Assembly: GCA_045116915.1 (NCBI GenBank)
Contig: JBGUMQ010000065.1
Span: forward strand, 1-47,102
Direction: 5' to 3'
Source of the DNA: UBA9732 sp045116915
GTDB taxonomy: Bacteria > Spirochaetota > Spirochaetia > Sphaerochaetales > Sphaerochaetaceae
Length of the DNA: 47,102 nucleotides
Shown: piece by piece, positions 16,671 to 25,275 of the stretch
Numbering within the stretch: the first letter of the stretch is position 1
How the letters are laid out: every line of letters begins with the position of its first letter
Program-made: the position numbers and the translations under genes
The notes under the pieces: generated by a model
Databases searched by the model: none
Seen by the model: only the letters and a program-made list of their open reading frames with translations
Told to the model about the DNA's origin: nothing

Positions 16671-17593
16671 TCGGTCTTCCTCCCGTGCGGATGGCTTTTC
16701 CTGTACACCTGCTCAAGTCTCTTTCCTGAGACATGCGTGTATATCTGCGTGGTCCCGATGCTCTCGTGACCCAGAAGGACCTGCACCACCCTTATATCCG
16801 AATCGTTGTCCAGCATGTGCGTGGCGAACGAATGCCTGAACACATGCGGCGTGAATTTCTTCGTCAGGCCAAGCCTGAGCCTGTACTTGTCAAAAATACT
16901 GTGAACTGTCGAAAGCGGCAACCTGTTGCCCTTGGCGTTTATGAGGACCGTGCCGTCGTCCTCCTTCCCGGTGCTCTCCAGGACCGCGGCCCTCTCGGGA
17001 AGATAGGCCTCAAGGCATGCGGCCGCGCGCCTCGTCAGGAAGACGAAGCGCTGCTTGTCGCCCTTTCCTATGACGCTGACCCTGCGCTTGTCGAAATCGA
17101 TGTCCCCGATCCTCATCCCCACGACCTCGCTCAGACGGCAGCCCGTGGAATAGAAGATGTTGAACATGGTCAGCTCCATGAGCGACGTGTAGTCCTCGAC
17201 AGGTATGGAGAGGATCATCTCGATCTCCTCCCTGGCAAGGACCGTGGGGATTTTCCGCTGGTTCTTCGCACCTGCGACCCTCTTGAACGGGTCGGAGGCG
17301 ATCACGCCGTCCTCAAGCAGGTGTCGGAAGAACGCCCTGTTCCCGCTGAGGATCCTGTTTATGCTGGCGTGGCTGAGGTCCTCCTCGTAGAGAAGCGACG
17401 TGAACTCGCGCGCGTCCTCGAAGACCATGTCCTCCACGGCCAGGTCGTGCGATACGAGGAAATCGTCCAGACGCTTGAGGTCATGGGCGTATGAGACGAC
17501 TGTCTTCTCCGAATAACCCCTCACGGTGGAGAGATATGTGAGAAAACCATCGATGTATGCCCTGTTTTGTGCCTGTACAACGGAATCCGCCAT
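16667..17593 (-). CDS. xerC: Tyrosine recombinase XerC-like
   Basis: This 308-residue site-specific recombinase probably resolves chromosome dimers. It has an N-terminal SAM-like core-binding domain (FLTYLSTVRGYSEKTVVSYAHDLKRL) and a catalytic domain with Arg in STGCRLSEVVGM, Lys in GKGDKQR, HVFRHSFATHML (His-x-x-Arg), LGHESIGTTQIYTH with the second His and the Tyr nucleophile. All catalytic residues are present. The ATG lies 9 nt after the dprA stop with no evident ribosome-binding site, suggesting reinitiation. The name XerC rather than XerD comes from its linkage to hslVU (as codV) and is not certain. Confidence 0.85.
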   Translation of the reverse strand: MADSVVQAQNRAYIDGFLTYLSTVRGYSEKTVVSYAHDLKRLDDFLVSHDLAVEDMVFEDAREFTSLLYEEDLSHASINRILSGNRAFFRHLLEDGVIASDPFKRVAGAKNQRKIPTVLAREEIEMILSIPVEDYTSLMELTMFNIFYSTGCRLSEVVGMRIGDIDFDKRRVSVIGKGDKQRFVFLTRRAAACLEAYLPERAAVLESTGKEDDGTVLINAKGNRLPLSTVHSIFDKYRLRLGLTKKFTPHVFRHSFATHMLDNDSDIRVVQVLLGHESIGTTQIYTHVSGKRLEQVYRKSHPHGRKTE

Positions 17594-17602
17594 ACAACAA
17601 TC

Positions 17603-18538
17603 TTAGCAGGAAAGGCGCTCCGTGACTACGTAATACCGGTCCCCGAACCGCACTTCGGACGTTTCGGCAGGCCCCGGGCATTCCACGACCCTGTAAACGG
17701 GAAGACCCGAAGGCAGATCGATGTCCACCAGCGAGGCTATGGCCTTTGTCCCGTCGTTGAACAACGCCGTCGTACCGGCCTGGACGAAGCGGTCTCCCAC
17801 TCCCTGGCTGCCCACGTACACGTCCTTGCCCATCTGCGACGTGAAGTCGCACGTGCTCAGCGTCCCGCTTCTTGCAGGAGCCTGCACGGCAATCGTGAAA
17901 CTGCCGTACGCGGCGATTATCATGTTGCGCGATATGAAGTTGGACTTGTACGACGGAGTGTTTGGCGCGAACCGGGAAAGCACGCATCCCCCGCTGTCGA
18001 CGATGCGCCGCCGCATGTCGGCCGTCAGGCACGGATACTCCACGTCATGCCCGCAGGCAAGCACTCCGATGCAGGGTCCGTCGCCTTTCAGCGCGCCCGT
18101 CATCCCGGACTGGTCTATGCCTTCGGCGAAACCCGATGCCACGGCCAGTCCGTTGCGCGCCGCCTCCATCCCCAGCCTGAAGGCCTCCTGCAACGCCGCA
18201 TAGGTTGCATGCCGTGTGCCCACTATCGCCGCGCACATGCGGCCGGGCTCCGGCCTTGTTCCAGAGCACATGATCATGTACGGCAGATGCGCCTTGAGCG
18301 GATTGAAGGACGGGAAATCCTTTTCCCCGAACCAGATTATGCTGTGGTCCGGGCTGCGGGACAACCAGTGGATCACATCCCTGGTCTCCCTGATGTAGGG
18401 CCTGAAACCGTTTTCGGTCCGGGCCAGCTCCTCAAGCGACAGACCCGAGCCCACGAGCCTGTGCCTGGCGGCAACGGACAGCTGTTCGTTGAATCCGATT
18501 GCCAGTCTTCTTTCGATCTCGATGCAGTCCATATCCAT
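17603..18538 (-). CDS. dprA: DNA-processing protein DprA (Smf)
   Basis: The protein has 311 residues. The Rossmann-like DprA core is clear: AAIVGTRHAT, then GLAVASGFAEGIDQSGMTGAL, IGVLACGHDVEYP, the RNMIIAAYG segment and RSGTLSTCDFTSQMGKDVYVG. DprA binds single-stranded DNA and loads RecA during transformation. The N-terminal region (about residues 1-95) and the region after about residue 255 are divergent, and the usual C-terminal winged helix is not evident. AGGAG stands 6 nt before the start. It lies between the two Xer recombinase genes; topA, often next to dprA, is missing here. Confidence 0.85.
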   Translation of the reverse strand: MDMDCIEIERRLAIGFNEQLSVAARHRLVGSGLSLEELARTENGFRPYIRETRDVIHWLSRSPDHSIIWFGEKDFPSFNPLKAHLPYMIMCSGTRPEPGRMCAAIVGTRHATYAALQEAFRLGMEAARNGLAVASGFAEGIDQSGMTGALKGDGPCIGVLACGHDVEYPCLTADMRRRIVDSGGCVLSRFAPNTPSYKSNFISRNMIIAAYGSFTIAVQAPARSGTLSTCDFTSQMGKDVYVGSQGVGDRFVQAGTTALFNDGTKAIASLVDIDLPSGLPVYRVVECPGPAETSEVRFGDRYYVVTERLSC

Positions 18539-18597
18539 TGGGAACTCCTGTATGCCCCCATATACGGAAAAACTGTACCGAATATTGCGGTTTTACG

Positions 18598-18616
18598 AAA
18601 AAAAAGAGACTTTTTT
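18598..18616 (-). terminator. Weak A/T hairpin after xerD
   Basis: On the minus strand AAAAAAG-TCT-CTTTTTT forms a 7-bp stem (18600-18616) followed by more T, beginning inside the xerD stop codon. The stem is almost all A-T, so termination would be weak. Confidence 0.25.
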
Positions 18617-19523
18617 ATGTGTCACCCTTCTCATCCGGGTGCGATGCCTCGAAAGCGCGGAAAAGGTCGTCCGTATCCAGATGCGTGTAGATCTCCGTTG
18701 TCCTGATGTCGCTGTGGCCCAGGAGCTCCTGGACGGACCTCAGGTCCGCCCCGTTCTGCAGAAGATGCGTCGCGAAACTGTGGCGCAGCGTATGGACCTT
18801 GGATTCGACTCCGGCCTTGTCGCAATAGACCTTGAGCCTCTGCCAGATCTGCTCGCGCGTGATGCCGCGGTGCTCGCGGCTGATGAACATGACCTGGGAT
18901 TTCCCGCGGCCCAGAAGGCGCGGCCTCACGCTGCGGATGTAGGTCTCAAGATATGACGATGCCACGTCCCCTACGGGGATCATCCTCTCCTTGGAGCCCT
19001 TGCCCAACACCACTATCTTCTTCTCCAGGCTGTAGTAGCGGTCGACCCTGAGGTTCGCGCACTCGCTTGCCCTGAGGCCGCAGGAGTATATGAGCTCGAA
19101 CATCGTCCTGTCCCGGTACCCGATGTCCGTGGACGTGTCTATGGCATCCAGGATCTTCTGGACGGCGTTGTAGTCCATCGCATCCGGAAGATGCCTGGGC
19201 TCGCGGCTGTGGGGCAGAAGCTCCGTGGGATCGTCCTCCCTGATCCTTTCCTCCTGGAGATACGAGAAGAAGGACCTCAGCGCCGTCACGGCCCTGGACA
19301 TGGTGCGTGAGGACAGGTGTCCGTCATCCGACCCTTCACCGGAGGACACGGACCGCCATACGAGGTAGTCCTTCAGGCCCGATGTCGTCACTGTGGCGTA
19401 GTCCAGGCCGTTGTCCTGCAGATAAACGGAAAAGCATGCGATCTCGTGCCCGTACACGTCACGTGTGGCCTTGGATGCATGCTTTTCTATCAGAAGACTA
19501 CGTTTGTAATCCTCAAGAATCAC
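18615..19523 (-). CDS. xerD: Tyrosine recombinase XerD-like
   Basis: This 302-residue recombinase has the full catalytic set: Arg in YSCGLRASECANL, Lys in GKGSKERMIPVG, HTLRHSFATHLLQNGADLR, LGHSDIRTTEIYTHL with the nucleophilic Tyr. The core-binding domain covers about residues 1-95. The GTG start overlaps the ftsZ stop (GTGA) and has GAGGA 7 nt upstream. Being translationally coupled to ftsZ is notable, since XerCD acts at the division septum under FtsK control. It is distinct from the xerC gene at 16667-17593, so the window encodes a complete pair. Confidence 0.85.
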   Translation of the reverse strand: MILEDYKRSLLIEKHASKATRDVYGHEIACFSVYLQDNGLDYATVTTSGLKDYLVWRSVSSGEGSDDGHLSSRTMSRAVTALRSFFSYLQEERIREDDPTELLPHSREPRHLPDAMDYNAVQKILDAIDTSTDIGYRDRTMFELIYSCGLRASECANLRVDRYYSLEKKIVVLGKGSKERMIPVGDVASSYLETYIRSVRPRLLGRGKSQVMFISREHRGITREQIWQRLKVYCDKAGVESKVHTLRHSFATHLLQNGADLRSVQELLGHSDIRTTEIYTHLDTDDLFRAFEASHPDEKGDT

Positions 19524-20767
19524 TTGTTGTCCTCATCGTTCCTCTGGTATCTGAGAATCGAGGGAATGGAATAGTCGGTCGGATTGCCGTTGGGAGCCTG
19601 TCTGCGGCCCAGCTGGGACTGCAGGTCCTGCCATCTGTTGATGGAGATGACCTCCTCGGGCTTCCTGCCCTGGTCCTTGGGTGCGTTCTGCTGCGATGCG
19701 GCGGCAGCGGCGGCCCTGTTCTCCTGGTTGTTGATGAACTGGTCGAACCTGGGCTGCTTCTTCTCGATCTGCGGCATCTCGACGGAAACCGTCTCGCGCT
19801 CGAATCCGGTCGCCACGACAGTTACCTTGACCTTGTCTCCGAGGTCCGGGTTGTAGGCCTGTCCGGCGATGATCAGGGCTTCGGGATCGCAGTTCTCGGT
19901 GATCATCTCGACGACATCCTGGTACTCCTGCAGCGTCAGGCCGTCGCTCGCGGTGAGGTTGACCAGGACGCTCTTGGCTCCGTCGATCCTGGCGTTCTCC
20001 AGCAGCGGGTTGCTGATGGCCTGGCGTGCGGCGTCCACGGCGCGGTTGGCGCCCTCTCCGAGACCGATGCCCATGATGGCGTCGCCCTTGCCCTTCATTA
20101 CGGTGCGGACATCGGCGAAGTCGATGTTGATCTCTCCGGGCTCGGTGATGAGCTCGGAAATACCCTGGACACCCTGTCTCAGGACATCGTCGGCCATGAG
20201 GAAGGCCTGCTTGATCGGAGTGTTGTTCTCGGCGACCTTCAGCAGGTACTGGTTCGGGATCAGGATCAGAGTATCGACGTTCTTGCGCAGCCTGTCGATT
20301 CCGTCGTTGGCGAACTGGAGCTTCTTGCGGCCCTCGAACGCGAACGGGGTCGTGACCACCGCTACGGTCAGGACACCCAGTCCCTTGGCTATCTCGGCTA
20401 CGACAGGAGCGGCTCCGGTTCCGGTTCCGCCGCCCATTCCGGCGGTGATGAAGACCATGTCGGTGCCTTCCAGGACCTCGCGGATCTCATCCTTGCTCTC
20501 CTCGGCGGCCTTCATGCCCATCTCCGGGATTCCGCCTGCGCCGAGACCGCCCGTGAGCTCCTTTCCGATGGGGATCCTCACCTGGGCGTTGGAGCGCTGA
20601 AGGGCCTGCACATCCGTGTTCATCGCGACGAAGGTGACCTTCTTAAGGCCGCTTTCGATCATCCTGTTTATGGCGTTTCCTCCGCCTCCTCCGACACCGA
20701 TCACCTTGATGTCGGTCGGGGGAGTCTGTTCATCATGAAGCAAATCCTCAATAATTCCGAAATCCAT
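19520..20767 (-). CDS. ftsZ: Cell division protein FtsZ
   Basis: The protein has 415 residues. The tubulin signature GMGGGTGTGAAPVVAEIAK and the early GVGGGGGNAINRMI loop show an intact GTP site; the T7 loop (INIDFADVRTVM) carries the catalytic Asp. A variable linker rich in Gln and Ala (about residues 325-385) leads to a conserved C-terminal peptide (DYSIPSILRYQ), the docking site for FtsA and other partners. FtsZ polymerises into the division ring. It follows ftsA by 10 bp and overlaps xerD by 4 bp. Unlike FtsW and the PBP-like protein, it shows no decay. Confidence 0.98.
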   Translation of the reverse strand: MDFGIIEDLLHDEQTPPTDIKVIGVGGGGGNAINRMIESGLKKVTFVAMNTDVQALQRSNAQVRIPIGKELTGGLGAGGIPEMGMKAAEESKDEIREVLEGTDMVFITAGMGGGTGTGAAPVVAEIAKGLGVLTVAVVTTPFAFEGRKKLQFANDGIDRLRKNVDTLILIPNQYLLKVAENNTPIKQAFLMADDVLRQGVQGISELITEPGEINIDFADVRTVMKGKGDAIMGIGLGEGANRAVDAARQAISNPLLENARIDGAKSVLVNLTASDGLTLQEYQDVVEMITENCDPEALIIAGQAYNPDLGDKVKVTVVATGFERETVSVEMPQIEKKQPRFDQFINNQENRAAAAAASQQNAPKDQGRKPEEVISINRWQDLQSQLGRRQAPNGNPTDYSIPSILRYQRNDEDNK

Positions 20768-20777
20768 CTCAATCCTC

Positions 20778-22019
20778 TCAGATTATCGTCTTGAAGAAGC
20801 CCGAGATCTTCGAGAAAAGACCTCCGGACTTCGCCGATCTGTTTTCCTTGGTACGGGTACCCGTGGCCGCACCCGCCTTCTTGGCCTCGGTCTTCAGAAG
20901 ACCCAGGACCGTCGTGTACTTGGGGTTGATGTACGACCTGTCCAGTCCGGGAAGGGCTTCCGGGAAACCTATCCTGGCCTGCATCCTGAAGATCTCGGAC
21001 GCCAGGTCCGTCACGCCGGACAGGAGCGATCCTCCGCCGACTATAACGACCCCTCCGCCGTATGTGCTGGGCGGAAGCTTCGAATCCAGGTCCTTCTTGA
21101 GCATGGAGAAGATCTCGGCCATGCGCGGCTCGATGATCTTGCAAAGCTCGCTCCTGGGCATCTGGATGGCCGGAAGACCGCCGACCTGCGGGATTATTAT
21201 CTTCTCATCGGGCTGGACATTGGGGATGTAGCAGCTTCCGCTCTCCACCTTCACCTGCTCGGCAACCATCTTGGGCTTGTTCAGCATGTATGCTATGTCG
21301 TTGGTGACGCTGCCCGACCCGAGGTCCACTCCGCCGACATAGTACGGTGAGCCGCCCTGGTAGACGATCATGTTCGCGGTCGAACCTCCGAGATTGATCA
21401 GGATGGTGCCCATCTCCTTCTCGTCGGTGCTCAGGACGACCTCCGCATCCGCAAGTGAGGACAGGACAAGGCGGGATGTGTTGATCCCGGCCCTCTGAAG
21501 CGTCTTCCTTGTGTTGGAGCAGTTGCTGGCCGAACCCGTGACTATCAGGACCTTGCTCTCCAGCCTGTGGCCCGTCATGTCCACCGGATCCTTGATCCCG
21601 CTCTTGCCGTCGACGGAGAAATCCTGGACAAGCGTATGCAGGATCTCCCTGTCCACCGGGAGCTCGAACGCCCTGGCGACCTCGAGCGAATGGTATATGT
21701 CGTTGGATGATATCTCAAGGTCCTTGGTGTTGATACCGACGACGCCCTGCGACTGGGTGCCGCCGACGGAACCGCCGCCCACACCGGTGATCACGCTCTG
21801 GACCTCCGCGCCCGCCTGGAGCTCGGCTTCCTGTATCACGGAAGAGATCGTCTTGAGCGTCTGCTCGACATTGACTACGACACCCGACCTGACGCCCTCG
21901 CTGGGACGCTCGCAGATGCTGTCCACCATGAGCTGGCCGTCTTTTGACAGCGATCCGACAACCGCCCTCACCCACGAGGAGCCGATGTCCAATCCCATCA
22001 TTATTCTCTCAGAAGCCAT
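20778..22019 (-). CDS. ftsA: Cell division protein FtsA
   Basis: This 413-residue actin-fold protein tethers FtsZ to the membrane. The N-terminal phosphate loop (MGLDIGSSWVRAVVG), the second phosphate region (GTILINLGGSTANMIVYQGG), the adenosine loop (GGGVVIVGGGSLLSGV) and a C-terminal amphipathic helix (LFSKISGFFKTII) are present. I chose the ATG at 22017-22019 because AGGAGG lies 5 nt upstream; the GTG at 22025 would sit inside that site. It follows ftsQ by 9 bp. Confidence 0.95.
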   Translation of the reverse strand: MASERIMMGLDIGSSWVRAVVGSLSKDGQLMVDSICERPSEGVRSGVVVNVEQTLKTISSVIQEAELQAGAEVQSVITGVGGGSVGGTQSQGVVGINTKDLEISSNDIYHSLEVARAFELPVDREILHTLVQDFSVDGKSGIKDPVDMTGHRLESKVLIVTGSASNCSNTRKTLQRAGINTSRLVLSSLADAEVVLSTDEKEMGTILINLGGSTANMIVYQGGSPYYVGGVDLGSGSVTNDIAYMLNKPKMVAEQVKVESGSCYIPNVQPDEKIIIPQVGGLPAIQMPRSELCKIIEPRMAEIFSMLKKDLDSKLPPSTYGGGVVIVGGGSLLSGVTDLASEIFRMQARIGFPEALPGLDRSYINPKYTTVLGLLKTEAKKAGAATGTRTKENRSAKSGGLFSKISGFFKTII

Positions 22020-22028
22020 GCCCACCTC

Positions 22029-22769
22029 CTAAGTCCTTTTGACCCAGGTGTTTGCATAAAGGTCATATACGACCGGTGCACCACCCGCGGAAAACTGGCT
22101 ACTGATGATCTCGAGCATCTCATCAAGGCGCTTGCCGCTCACCTGTTCCCTGACATGCAGGACCGAATTGAGCGCGGGGATATCGATAACGAGCCTTCCG
22201 AATTCGTTACCCATATTATTATCGTATTTCATGTACAATATCAAGTTTCCCGAGGCCAGATGTCGGGCCATTTCCACCATTGTCCTGAAACCGTCGTCCG
22301 AGCCCCATTTCTGGATCATCTGGGCGTAGGCGGGGTTTATCTCCACCGTGCCGAGCTTGTCGAAGCTCTCCCAGGTGTCGGCGCCCACCGTCTCCAGGAC
22401 GTCGTCGTGTATGAAGAACCACGTGGCCTCCCCGTCTTCCGAAACGCAGTAGGCCTTGAGGGCGATGTCCTCGTATTCGATGTCCAGAATCAGCTTGTCA
22501 GGGTAGAATCTTCTCGCCTTCACTGATTTCACGCCATCGAAAGCTTCCAGCTGCCTGCGCAGTTTGCGAAGGTTCACCTCGAATATGTTCATCCCCTTCA
22601 GAGGGTTCAGGATACGCTGCATGTCGGCCGGGACACCCGATACGGGTCCGGTCACGGTGACATCGATCTCCTTCACGTTGAAGAGGTCGATGTTCCTGAG
22701 GGCGATGTATGCGCCGGCGAGCACCAGCACAAGGACAAGTACGAGCAGTATCTTCTCAACGGTCTTCAA
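22029..22769 (-). CDS. ftsQ: FtsQ/DivIB-type division protein
   Basis: This 246-residue bitopic protein has an N-terminal membrane segment (about residues 7-23) followed by a POTRA-like domain (FNVKEIDVTVTGPVSG to about residue 100). The ARRFYPDKLILDIEYEDIALKAYC stretch corresponds to the conserved strand-loop after POTRA in FtsQ. The assignment rests on this fold and on its place between ftsW and ftsA. The start codon is TTG with GGAGA upstream, and it overlaps the end of ftsW by 14 bp. In the divisome FtsQ joins FtsL and FtsB to control FtsW/FtsI. Confidence 0.8.
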   Translation of the reverse strand: MKTVEKILLVLVLVLVLAGAYIALRNIDLFNVKEIDVTVTGPVSGVPADMQRILNPLKGMNIFEVNLRKLRRQLEAFDGVKSVKARRFYPDKLILDIEYEDIALKAYCVSEDGEATWFFIHDDVLETVGADTWESFDKLGTVEINPAYAQMIQKWGSDDGFRTMVEMARHLASGNLILYMKYDNNMGNEFGRLVIDIPALNSVLHVREQVSGKRLDEMLEIISSQFSAGGAPVVYDLYANTWVKRT

Positions 22770-23988
22770 AGTCGTATCTCTCCGGGAACATCAGCTCGCT
22801 CTGTATGGAATCCATGATGCGCTCGCCCTGGTCGGGTCCCGACTTGAAGCGCGTGACCCTGTAGAGTATCCCGCTTTCGAACAGCACGGGGATAATGCCG
22901 ATGCCGTATGAGAAGAACGGGAGCGGCAGACCCTCGCCCGGGATGAACCCGAACACCCATGCGACGTTGAGAATGAACTGCCAGACCAGCATGGTCGTGA
23001 TGCCTATGGCCAGGTTGGAGAAATAGCCGTTCAGCTTCCTGATGTTCTTCGCCGTCAGGTATCCGACGAACGCATAGAACGCGAAGAAGAGGATGATGAG
23101 GATTATGCCCCAGAAACCCAGCTCCTCGCAGATGCAGGCGATTATGTTGCGGCCTGCTATGTCATCTATCACACCGCTCTTGTACACTCCGCCGCCCAGG
23201 CCCTTCCCGAACCATGAACCGCTGGCTATCGCCGATTTCACGGACATGATGCTGTCGGCACGCGGATTGGTCCCGAATCCCGGCACAAGGAACTCCGCCA
23301 CGGCCAGGATGCGCTCCGACTTGGAGAATATGGTGCATGCGACGGGAACCGCGGCATAGAGCAGAAGCAGGATGATGCCCACCAGCCCCACTCCTCCGGC
23401 CGCGAACATGGTGACCATCAGGGCCAGGAACATGACGGCGTACGAGAAGTTGCGCTGCAGCAGGATGAGTCCCAGGACGATCAGGCTTCCGATGAGCGGC
23501 GGCAGGATCTGCCTTCCGCGCTCGATGCGGTTGTTCCTTCCCGCGAAATAGAGGGACATGTACATGACACCCGAAAGGAAGAGGATCCCCACGGTGTCGG
23601 GCGTCATGAGGAACGTCTTCCTGAGTATCACCTCTACCGCCAGTGCGACTATGCAGAGGAAGAACATGACGGGGGACAGGATCTTGAGCCCCGTCTCCGG
23701 CAGGATGTTGACGAAAACCATCAGGACGACGCCTATGCCCATGTACATGGCCTGCATCATGAGGTAGTAGTAATGCGGAAGACCCTCGTTGACGGCCTTG
23801 CCGTAACTGGCCGAATAGATGCACACCAGACCCATCAGGGTCATCAGTATGACTATGCACAGGAAGATGAACGAGTTGCGCGCGTTGTTGAGCTGTCGCG
23901 TCTTGCCGGACCTGCCGCTCCTGACCCTCTGTTCTTCGGTATGAACCTCACCCATGAAGTTCCAGTCGTCGTAGCTGGCCCGTGCCAT
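22756..23988 (-). CDS. ftsW: FtsW-like SEDS protein with lost catalytic motifs
   Basis: This 410-residue polytopic protein has about ten membrane segments after a 38-residue cytoplasmic tail. The SEDS fold is recognisable from YSASYG (residues 58-63), SGSWFGKGLGG (256-266), CEELGFWG (287-294) and GEGLPLPFFSYG. Two motifs normally invariant in FtsW/RodA are changed. QPDLGT reads QRNFSY (178-183). The LPEAHTDFIF motif with the essential Asp reads DDIAGRNIIA, with Arg280 at the Asp position when EELG is aligned. SYGGS reads SYGIG. The protein may therefore not polymerise glycan. The start has GAGGAGG upstream. It lies between the ftsL-like gene and ftsQ; no ftsI, murG or murC is nearby. Confidence 0.85.
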   Translation of the reverse strand: MARASYDDWNFMGEVHTEEQRVRSGRSGKTRQLNNARNSFIFLCIVILMTLMGLVCIYSASYGKAVNEGLPHYYYLMMQAMYMGIGVVLMVFVNILPETGLKILSPVMFFLCIVALAVEVILRKTFLMTPDTVGILFLSGVMYMSLYFAGRNNRIERGRQILPPLIGSLIVLGLILLQRNFSYAVMFLALMVTMFAAGGVGLVGIILLLLYAAVPVACTIFSKSERILAVAEFLVPGFGTNPRADSIMSVKSAIASGSWFGKGLGGGVYKSGVIDDIAGRNIIACICEELGFWGIILIILFFAFYAFVGYLTAKNIRKLNGYFSNLAIGITTMLVWQFILNVAWVFGFIPGEGLPLPFFSYGIGIIPVLFESGILYRVTRFKSGPDQGERIMDSIQSELMFPERYDFEDR

Positions 23989-24025
23989 GGCATCTTCCTC
24001 CTCGGTATGATTGTATACCCGGGTA

Positions 24026-24325
24026 TTATCTCACGTTAACGTCGGCTCTTGCAACCAGTGATGATGCATCCGCGCCGATCTGTGTGAATACGATGTTCTG
24101 TACGGCGGCCTGCTCGATCAGGTACTCCGGAGTGGTCTTCCTGGCGATCGATGCGGAAAGGACCATCCTCTCCTCCTCCATCTCCTGGAGCTGCTGTTCG
24201 GTCTGGGCTATCTCCCTTCTGAGCTGGGAGTTCCTGGCGCTCTGCCAGACGGGGACCATCAGACAGACGTTTATGAAAAGTATCGTAACGACAATCAGAA
24301 GTCTTTCACCTCTAGAAATCTTCAT
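24026..24325 (-). CDS. FtsL-like division protein
   Basis: This small bitopic protein of 99 residues has a membrane segment at about residues 10-28 (LIVVTILFINVCLMVPVW) followed by a coiled coil (SQLRREIAQTEQQLQEMEEERM). Its tail ends in a short ordered stretch (EYLIEQAAVQNIVFTQIG). Size, topology and position directly after rsmH match FtsL, although sequence similarity in that family is low. The ATG at 24323-24325 has GGAGGAAGGG upstream; the longer frame to 24457 overlaps rsmH and lacks support. FtsL would pair with FtsQ and help activate FtsW. Confidence 0.65.
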   Translation of the reverse strand: MKISRGERLLIVVTILFINVCLMVPVWQSARNSQLRREIAQTEQQLQEMEEERMVLSASIARKTTPEYLIEQAAVQNIVFTQIGADASSLVARADVNVR

Positions 24326-24351
24326 TTCCCTTCCTCCCGTGCGGCGGATTT

Positions 24352-25275
24352 TCAGTCCGCCCTGTATTTGTTCCTCTTCTTCAGAGGATCCCTTTCCTTC
24401 TCCAGCTTCTCCACCACCCTGAGCTTGGCGCTTCTGGACGGCGGATTCACACTGCATTCCTCTTCCGTCGGCTCCACCGGCTTCCTGGTAAGGATCTCCA
24501 GGATGTTCTCATGGCTTTTGAAGAACCACTTCACCGGCCTGTCCTCCAGGGAATGGAACGTTATCACCGCTATCCTTCCCCCGGGCTTCAGGGCCTTCAC
24601 GGCGCCTTCCAGCGCCGGTTCTATCCGGTCCAGCTCGCCGTTCACCTCTATCCTCAGAGCCTGGAACGTCTTGGTCGCCGGATGTATCCGTCTGTGCCTG
24701 TACTCGTTCGGAACCGCGTTCCAGACGATATCGGCCAGTTCGTCCGTGTATTCGATCCGCTTCGTCTGCCTGTAAAAGCAGATTGCGGAGGCGATCCTGC
24801 GGGAATACCGCTCCTCGCCGTAGTTGAAGACCAGATCCGCCAGGCTCTTCTCGTCGTAGGTGTTCACCACATCCTGCGCGCTGAGCTCCCCGTCGGCCGA
24901 CAGCCTCATGTCCAGGATCTCCCGGCGCCTGAAGCTGAAGCCCCTTCCCGATTCCTCGTAGTGGAAGACGCTTATCCCCAGGTCGAACAGCACGTAGTCC
25001 ACCTGCGGTCCGTCGTAGGTCCTCCAGAAATCGTCGAAACACACGTTCCTGGCCTGGAAACGGTCACCGTAGGGAGCCATCCTGTGCTGTGCCTTCTCCA
25101 AGATCCGGATGTCCCGGTCAAGGCCCACGACCCTGAGCGCGGGATACCTTTCCAGGAGCAGGCTCGTATGGCCTCCTTCCCCCAGGGTGCAGTCCACAAG
25201 CAGCGCCTCCCTGTCTCCGGGATTCAGGAACGAGAGGACCTCGTCCTTCATGACAGGACAGTGGACGTACTGCAC
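24352..25275 (-). CDS. rsmH: 16S rRNA (cytosine-1402-N4)-methyltransferase RsmH (MraW)
   Basis: The protein has 307 residues. The SAM-binding start (HCPVMKDEVLSFL, LVDCTLGEGGHT), LFDLGISVFHYEESGRGFSF and the RIAVITFHSLEDRPVKWFF signature are typical. It methylates C1402 of 16S rRNA. The GTG start shares one base with the mraZ stop (TAGTG), so translation is coupled to mraZ. The spacing to the ftsL-like gene is 26 bp. Confidence 0.96.
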   Translation of the reverse strand: MQYVHCPVMKDEVLSFLNPGDREALLVDCTLGEGGHTSLLLERYPALRVVGLDRDIRILEKAQHRMAPYGDRFQARNVCFDDFWRTYDGPQVDYVLFDLGISVFHYEESGRGFSFRRREILDMRLSADGELSAQDVVNTYDEKSLADLVFNYGEERYSRRIASAICFYRQTKRIEYTDELADIVWNAVPNEYRHRRIHPATKTFQALRIEVNGELDRIEPALEGAVKALKPGGRIAVITFHSLEDRPVKWFFKSHENILEILTRKPVEPTEEECSVNPPSRSAKLRVVEKLEKERDPLKKRNKYRAD

